Positions 60,676 to 64,000 of a stretch of 64,000 nucleotides of DNA are shown here, piece by piece. Below the pieces are notes generated by a model. That model was not told where the DNA came from. It ran no database searches and saw only the letters and a program-made list of their open reading frames with translations. The stretch is from Kineosporia aurantiaca JCM 3230 (GTDB lineage Bacteria; Actinomycetota; Actinomycetes; Actinomycetales; Kineosporiaceae): NCBI GenBank assembly GCA_000719025.1, contig JODP01000009.1:62001-126000 (forward strand), given 5' to 3'. Both the position numbers and the translations under genes were made by a program. Position 1 is the stretch's first letter. Every line of letters begins with the position of its first letter.

Positions 60676-63309
60676 CTAGTACTGGTCGGGCCACGCCTTG
60701 CTACGGCGCAGGATCTTCGGCCGGGCGTGCTCCTTGGGCCTTCGCGGCTGATGGTGCTGCCGCTCCTGCGCCGGGGCCAGTTGCTGCCAGATCACCTCAG
60801 AAGTCTTGCGGGCAAACGGGTCCCGCAAGATCGACATGTGGTCGCCGGGCACGTGCAGAAGCCGCCAGGTGCCGGTCAGGTAGGGCGCCCAGGAGCGACG
60901 TTCGGCCTTCTCGTCGCTGTCCGAGGCGACGATGATCAGCGTCTCCCCGTCGTAAGGCCTTCCCCGGTAGCGCATGTGCAGGTAGTTGCTCTGCCGCCAG
61001 AACCGCCAGTACTGATCGTCTCCCGGAGTTCCGCGCAGGCCGGTCGTGGCTACCCCGAGCGCCGTCCGTAGCTTCTGCACCGGCGAACCTTCCAGCGGGG
61101 CGTGGGATTTCCGGTCCGGCGGGAACGAGTCCATGATGACCAGAAGCCCAACCTCCTGGCCGGCGTCCCGCAATTGATGGGCTACTTCCATGGCCAGCAC
61201 GCCCCCAAAAGAGTGCCCGCCAATGTAGTACGGCCCGACCGGCTGAATTGAGCGCAGCGTTTTCACATGCCGACGCGCGGACGACTGAACGCTCCAGTCC
61301 GGAATGCCGCGTGCCTCCAGACCGTGCGCCTGCAACGCGAAGACCGGCTGATCTTCGGGTAGGTGGCGAACCAGGGGTACCAGCGTCACGCCCAGGCCGC
61401 CGCCCCCGGTGAGCAGGAACAGCGGAGGACGGGAACCGCTGGGGCGCAGGGGGATCAGAGTCTGGTGGTGGACGTCGACCTTGCGCGTTACCCGTTCGGC
61501 GAACTGCTGCAGCGTGGGCGCCTGAACCAGCACCGTGGTCTGCGCATCCGCCGTGGGTACCCCCAGTTCGGAGGTCATCCGGGTCATCAGGCTCTCCGCG
61601 GCCAGCGAGTCTCCGCCGAGTTCGAAGAAGTCGTCCTCCAGACCCACTTCGGGCAGCGCCAGCACGCTGCACCACAGAGCCCGCACCACCTCTTCCCACT
61701 CGCTCAGATGCTCGGCGCCCCGGCCCGCGGTAACGGTAGGCGGCTCCGGCAACCCCGCGCGGTCGAGCTTGCCCCGGTCGGTGCGCGGCAGTGCCTCCAG
61801 AAAGACGATGCTCTCCGGGACCATGTAGGAAGGGAGAACCCCGGCCAGATGCTGTCGGACCGCAGCCGCGCTGGGCCGCTCAGCCGTCGAAACGATGTAC
61901 GAGACCAAGCGTTTTCCAGCCGAGTCGTCGCCCTTTTCTGCGCCTACAGTCAGCGACTCGCGCACGTCCGCGAGGGCCGACAGCGCCGCGTCCACTTCAC
62001 CGGGCTCGACCAGATAGCCGCGCACCTTCACGCTGTGGTCCCGGCGGCCAAGCAGGCTGAGCGCTCCGTCGGCCCCGATCGTCCCTACATCACTGCTCTT
62101 ATAGGTACGGGCGCCGTTCGCGGCCGGGGTAAAAGCCTTTTCGGTGGCCCCCGGGTCGCCCAGGTAACCAGTGGCGAGGTTGCGCCCGGTCAGCGTTACG
62201 GTGCCCGATCCGCCGGGCCCGACGGGCACTCCCGCCTCGTCGACCAGGGTGATCTCAATGTCGGGGATGGGACGTCCGACCGGCAGCAGACCGGTCAGCG
62301 GCGGGTGCTCACGATCGACCTGGTACTCGGTGAGCACGCTGGTCTCGGACGAGCCGTACTTGTTACGGAGGACGCAGTCGGGCGGCAGGAGGGCGCGGGC
62401 GGCCTCGAGATCCGGGCCGTACGCGGCCTCACCGGCGATCGTGACCGACCGCAGCTGCTGCAGCTGGGCCGGGTTCGGCGAACTGCTCACCAGATTGCGC
62501 AGGATGGCCGGGCTGGCCTGCACGATCGTCACGTCGTTGCGCTCGATCCAGCCCGGCAGGCCGCCGATCCCGCGGGCCCGGATGTCGTACATGACCAGTG
62601 TGGTGCCGACCAGGATGCCGGCGCAGGTCGCCATCAGCCCGGCGTGGAAGGCCATCGGCAGGGTGTGGGCCACCACGTCGTCGGCGCCGTAGCAACCGGT
62701 CGCGCGGGCATTGGCCCAGGCGTCCCGGACCAGGAGACGGTGATCGTTGATCACGACCTTGGGCCGGCCCGTGCTGCCCGAGGTGAACGCGTAGGCGGCC
62801 GCGGATTCCGGCGCCGGGGCGGTGGCCCAGAGCGCGTCGAGATCCGCCTCACTGCCGGTCTTCTCGCCGGAGATGTCGACCAGCACCTGCTCAACCAGCT
62901 CGGCGGCGGTACCGGCGTTCTCCTGATCGGTCAGGCACAGCCGTACATCCACCCGCTCGACGAACGCGCGCAGCCGGGCCGGGGGAGTGCGCGGATCGAG
63001 GACCAGGATCGGACGGCCGGACGTGACGATGCCCCACAGCGCGGCGACGGCGGCGGCACCGTGCGAGTAGAGCAGGGCGACGGGCCGTTCGGGCGGGGAA
63101 CCGGCCGCGGCCGCGAACACCTGACGACGCACGGCCGCCGTGCGCAGGGCGAACTCGTGGTAGGTGAGACGCAGGTCGTCGTCGTGCACCGCCAGGGCTT
63201 CCGGCTGAGCCAAGACTACGGTACGTAACCGGGCAACCGCACCTGCCTCAATGTCCGCATACTCCAGCGGAGTCACCCGACGGTGCGTGCGCGCAATCTG
63301 CGCGGTCAT
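60676..63309 (-). CDS. A-T-TE NRPS-like synthetase
   Basis: An 877-residue three-domain enzyme. Adenylation ~1-520: P-loop YAFTSGSTGRPKVVIND (~175), KYGSSETSVL, GRRDHSVKVRGYLVEPGEV and the A10 lysine RTDRGKLDR (K514). Carrier: DFFELGGDSLAAES with the phosphopantetheine Ser568. Thioesterase: GGHSFGGVLAMEV (S700), Asp727 and GDHMS (H824) as a plausible triad. No condensation domain. The core-4 site reads LPMAFHAGLM, without the Asp that holds an amino group, so an aryl or alpha-keto acid substrate is likely. A-T-TE enzymes elsewhere (atromentin, ralfuranone, echoside pathways) dimerise aryl pyruvates. A basic, His-rich tail follows the TE. No tailoring genes are visible before the window ends. 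Confidence 0.88.
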   Translation of the reverse strand: MTAQIARTHRRVTPLEYADIEAGAVARLRTVVLAQPEALAVHDDDLRLTYHEFALRTAAVRRQVFAAAAGSPPERPVALLYSHGAAAVAALWGIVTSGRPILVLDPRTPPARLRAFVERVDVRLCLTDQENAGTAAELVEQVLVDISGEKTGSEADLDALWATAPAPESAAAYAFTSGSTGRPKVVINDHRLLVRDAWANARATGCYGADDVVAHTLPMAFHAGLMATCAGILVGTTLVMYDIRARGIGGLPGWIERNDVTIVQASPAILRNLVSSSPNPAQLQQLRSVTIAGEAAYGPDLEAARALLPPDCVLRNKYGSSETSVLTEYQVDREHPPLTGLLPVGRPIPDIEITLVDEAGVPVGPGGSGTVTLTGRNLATGYLGDPGATEKAFTPAANGARTYKSSDVGTIGADGALSLLGRRDHSVKVRGYLVEPGEVDAALSALADVRESLTVGAEKGDDSAGKRLVSYIVSTAERPSAAAVRQHLAGVLPSYMVPESIVFLEALPRTDRGKLDRAGLPEPPTVTAGRGAEHLSEWEEVVRALWCSVLALPEVGLEDDFFELGGDSLAAESLMTRMTSELGVPTADAQTTVLVQAPTLQQFAERVTRKVDVHHQTLIPLRPSGSRPPLFLLTGGGGLGVTLVPLVRHLPEDQPVFALQAHGLEARGIPDWSVQSSARRHVKTLRSIQPVGPYYIGGHSFGGVLAMEVAHQLRDAGQEVGLLVIMDSFPPDRKSHAPLEGSPVQKLRTALGVATTGLRGTPGDDQYWRFWRQSNYLHMRYRGRPYDGETLIIVASDSDEKAERRSWAPYLTGTWRLLHVPGDHMSILRDPFARKTSEVIWQQLAPAQERQHHQPRRPKEHARPKILRRSKAWPDQY

Positions 63310-63326
63310 CCGGCCCCTCCCTCAAA

Positions 63327-63370
63327 TCTCACGAAACGTCAGGAATAGTGATTTCTGACGTTCGGTGAGA
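63327..63370. promoter_or_regulatory. Large imperfect palindrome upstream of the NRPS-like gene
   Basis: Two 19-bp arms, 63327-63345 (TCTCACGAAACGTCAGGAA) and 63352-63370, pair at 16 of 19 positions across a 6-bp centre, 17 bp before the start of the minus-strand gene. It could be a repressor operator or a leader hairpin. The remaining ~200 bp to the next gene are AT-rich around 63475-63530, probably holding the divergent promoters. Confidence 0.6.
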
Positions 63371-63569
63371 GTTCACGTCTCCGGTCACCAATATGCCAAG
63401 GAATAGCGGGAGGCGCGCGGGAAACCGGCCAGAGCCACCTGTGAGGACGCGGTCGGTATGAACCTTTGGCTCCCATTAGGGCTGATTTAGTTAGGCAGTC
63501 TAATGATCGTTTGCTGAGAGAAATCCGAGAATCGCCACGGGGCGGTGGCGGCGTTCGTAGGGTGTCCGC

Positions 63570-64000
63570 ATGACCGACACTCCCAGTCCCTGGGCCACCC
63601 GCCGCCAGGTCCCGGTCCGCCCCAGCGGAGTCGACCTACACCTCTCGGCTATGACTCTGCGTTACGCATCCTTCTCGGATCGTGTTCTCGCGGCGGCCGC
63701 GGCGGGCTTCAGCGGCATCGGGCTCGGCGCGGTCGACTACCTCGACGCCCGGCGCTCGGAGTTCTCTGAGGAGCAGCTCGCGGACTACGTGGCCCGGCAC
63801 GGGCTCCGCGTGGTCGAGCTGGAGTTCCTGACCGACTGGTGGCGCGAGGCCGACGTGCGCGGCGTCCGGCTCGAGGAGGACCTGCTCTTCTATCTGGCCG
63901 ACCTGCTCCACGTACCCCAGATCAACGTGGGCCTGTTCGCCGACGTGCCCACCGGCGTCCAAAAGCAGCAATTCCGCCGCCTGTGCACCCGCGCTGCCGA
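63570..64000 (+). CDS. TIM-barrel sugar isomerase/endonuclease-like protein, 3' truncated
   Basis: An open frame from ATG 63570 to the window edge, at least 143 residues, divergent from the NRPS-like gene. VDLHLSAMTLRYASFSDRVL, AAAAGFSGIGLGAVDYLDA, YVARHGLRVVELEFLTDW and YLADLLHVPQINVGLF follow the strand-helix rhythm of the xylose isomerase-like (AP endonuclease 2) TIM barrel. Substrate unknown. It might belong to the NRPS-like locus or be independent; its end is not visible. Confidence 0.75.
   Translation, partial: MTDTPSPWATRRQVPVRPSGVDLHLSAMTLRYASFSDRVLAAAAAGFSGIGLGAVDYLDARRSEFSEEQLADYVARHGLRVVELEFLTDWWREADVRGVRLEEDLLFYLADLLHVPQINVGLFADVPTGVQKQQFRRLCTRAA

Overview
This window is chromosomal DNA of a high-GC actinobacterium. 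GTG starts are common, genes are tightly packed with many 1-8 bp stop/start overlaps, and the order lepA-hemW-hrcA-dnaJ-rsmE-phoH-ybeY-corC-era-leuA-recO-uppS-glyS-dusB-dgt-dnaG is typical of the phylum. The exact genus cannot be fixed from sequence reading; a Kineosporia-like lineage is only a guess.

Layout. 1-13.6 kb: housekeeping and stress block: lepA (3' end), a MOSC protein, hemW, two conserved actinobacterial unknowns on the minus strand, hrcA with a CIRCE operator, dnaJ, rsmE, HIT, phoH, ybeY, a CorC-type protein, an L7/L12-like small protein, era and an MFS exporter. 13.4-17.9 kb: a VanZ protein overlapping the MFS gene, then four overlapping minor-pilin genes; one carries a cadherin-like domain and one a beta-trefoil lectin-like region. 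17.9-24.5 kb: leuA with a Leu-rich leader peptide, recO, uppS, a Zur/L33 zinc locus and glyS. 24.5-28.8 kb: two tandem paralogous HEAT-like proteins of unknown function. 29-34 kb: a DrrAB-type ABC exporter with a DesK/DesR-type two-component system, a HAD hydrolase and an SRPBCC protein. 34-41 kb: dusB, dgt and a dnaG that encodes a very long Gly-rich insertion. 41-48.3 kb: an MshEN-glycosyltransferase 2 fusion (probable c-di-GMP effector), membrane proteins, and a three-gene envelope operon of unknown role. 48.4-52.8 kb: a probable L-lysine/pipecolate catabolic operon (FAD oxidase, ALDH7 semialdehyde dehydrogenase, HglS-type 2-oxoadipate dioxygenase). 52.9-55.5 kb: a MASE1-PAS-GGDEF diguanylate cyclase. 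55.6-57.3 kb: tRNA-Asn, an epimerase, an unusual tRNA-like RNA and a NUDIX gene, in DNA of slightly different composition. 57.5-64 kb: secreted and membrane unknowns, a beta-hydroxyacid dehydrogenase, an A-T-TE NRPS-like enzyme and a truncated TIM-barrel gene.

The most unusual things are: (1) a dispersed 22-bp-period repeat family built on CGTGATCATG, present as four intergenic arrays, which supplies the stop codons of three genes; (2) a 101-nt tRNA-like RNA with perfect acceptor, D and T arms but an extra hairpin and no normal anticodon arm; (3) the roughly 320-residue low-complexity linker inside primase; (4) a pilin operon ending in a lectin-like tip candidate.
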